Source: JBOGEB01 sp050743125 (GTDB taxonomy: Bacteria; Actinomycetota; Nitriliruptoria; Euzebyales; Egibacteraceae). From it: a stretch of 6,004 nucleotides of DNA. Below the pieces are notes generated by a model, which worked only from the letters and a program-made list of their open reading frames with translations, was not told the DNA's origin and did no database searches. Made by a program: the position numbers and the translations under genes. Below, piece by piece: positions 5,833 through 6,004 of the stretch (the stretch's first letter is position 1; each line of letters begins with the position of its first letter). Location: assembly GCA_050743125.1 (NCBI GenBank), contig JBOGEB010000235.1, positions 1 to 6,004 of the forward strand, written 5' to 3'.

Positions 5833-5954
5833 GTGACCCGGACGTCCATTGGTTGGCGTCGGGAGCGCGCAAGCGGTGCTCCCGACATCGCCTGGGACGA
5901 CGAGTGAAGGTGTGCGTCCCGGTGCCAGGGCAGCACCTTCACTCGCCGGGTCAC
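5833..5954 (+). ncRNA. Candidate structured RNA: compact three-way junction upstream of selB
   Basis: Closing stem P1 pairs GTGACCCGG (5833-5841) with CCGGGTCAC (5946-5954), 9 bp without a mismatch. Arm P2 starts after a single base (A5842). It runs from CGTCC (5843-5847) with GGACG (5895-5899), through a bulged middle, to a perfect 9-bp stem, GTCGGGAGC (5858-5866) with GCTCCCGAC (5878-5886), and an 11-nt loop. Arm P3 starts after A5900: 12 perfect pairs, 5901-5912 with 5934-5945. It extends inward by TGC/GCA and CC/GG pairs to an 8-nt loop, and its last base abuts P1. Junction linkers are thus 1, 1 and 0 nt. Three G-U wobbles in P2 (T5853/G5890, G5856/T5888, G5867/T5877) pair only if the plus strand is the RNA; on the minus strand they become A-C mismatches. 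The element has no tRNA T-loop, SRP tip, hammerhead core or TPP/c-di-GMP motif that I can recognise. A mobile hairpin element is an alternative, but no target duplication is seen. Confidence 0.45.
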
Positions 5955-5976
5955 CCACGCGCCGCGGCGTGACCGG
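5946..5976 (+). promoter_or_regulatory. Competing hairpin that would sequester the P1 3' strand
   Basis: GTGACCGG (5969-5976) can pair with CCGGGTCAC (5946-5954), giving 8 pairs with one bulged G and a 14-nt loop that includes the palindrome GCCGCGGC (5961-5968). The same 5946-5954 strand closes the three-way junction, so the two folds exclude each other. On the plus strand the order is element first, competitor second, as in an expression platform. The gene it would control lies beyond the right edge. Confidence 0.35.
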
Positions 5977-5984
5977 TGTACACC
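5975..5984. repeat. 10-bp perfect palindrome GGTGTACACC
   Basis: GGTGTACACC reads the same on both strands and lies just past the competing hairpin. It has the form of a dimeric repressor site. Nothing here identifies a regulator, and two of its bases overlap the competing stem. Confidence 0.3.
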
Positions 5985-6004
5985 CATCAAGAAGCCCGGA
6001 ACTT

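Noticed and set aside
5833..5954. MITE or insertion-sequence remnant with 9-bp terminal inverted repeats
   Set aside because: The flanks show no target-site duplication, and the internal stems pair with each other in a nested way unlike simple terminal repeats. It cannot be excluded without a genome-wide copy count.
5767..5958. N-terminal extension of SelB to 5958
   Set aside because: SelB proteins start a few residues before GHVDHGKS. The extra 64 residues resemble no family and coincide with the palindromic element.
5833..6004. tRNA-Sec (selC) upstream of selB
   Set aside because: On neither strand is there a T-loop like GGTTCGANTCC, a 7-nt anticodon loop with TCA, or a terminal CCA in register. 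The stems have the wrong lengths and order for a tRNA.

Overview
This is high-GC DNA from an actinomycete-type bacterium (Actinomycetota). The strongest evidence is two WhiB-family genes, a family found in actinobacteria and their phages. Strong G/C bias at third codon positions and -10 boxes sitting almost on the start codons (leaderless transcripts) agree with this. I cannot name the genus. A selB gene shows that the organism probably decodes UGA as selenocysteine.

Layout, left to right. Positions 1-109 hold no recognisable gene. Positions 110-313 (+) encode a WhiB protein that has lost its N-terminal part, including the first Fe-S cysteine. Positions 376-1761 (+) encode a long-form NfeD membrane protein whose ClpP-like domain appears to lack both catalytic residues. 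Positions 1781-2563 (+) encode its usual partner, a slipin/stomatin (SPFH) protein, with its own promoter inside the end of nfeD. After a 120-bp regulatory gap, a complete WhiB gene (to 2983) is followed closely by a RidA-family gene (to 3496), likely as one operon. Positions 3557-3753 (+) carry only the C-terminal end of a DUF1003 protein, a gene remnant. A hairpin-containing convergent gap (3754-3891) precedes selB, which lies on the minus strand (5766 to 3892).

The genes form three functional units. NfeD and slipin are a conserved pair that organises membrane microdomains. The WhiB proteins are Fe-S, redox- or NO-sensing transcription regulators, and RidA removes reactive enamine/imine metabolites. 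SelB delivers Sec-tRNA(Sec) to recoded UGA codons. No tRNA-Sec, selA, selD or selenoprotein gene is visible here.

The most unusual part is the 238-bp non-coding stretch upstream of selB (5767-6004). Positions 5833-5954 can fold into a compact three-way junction with 9-bp, ~20-bp and 12-bp+ arms and almost no unpaired junction bases. A downstream segment (5969-5976) can compete for one strand of the closing stem, as in a riboswitch or attenuator read on the plus strand. I do not recognise it as any known RNA family.
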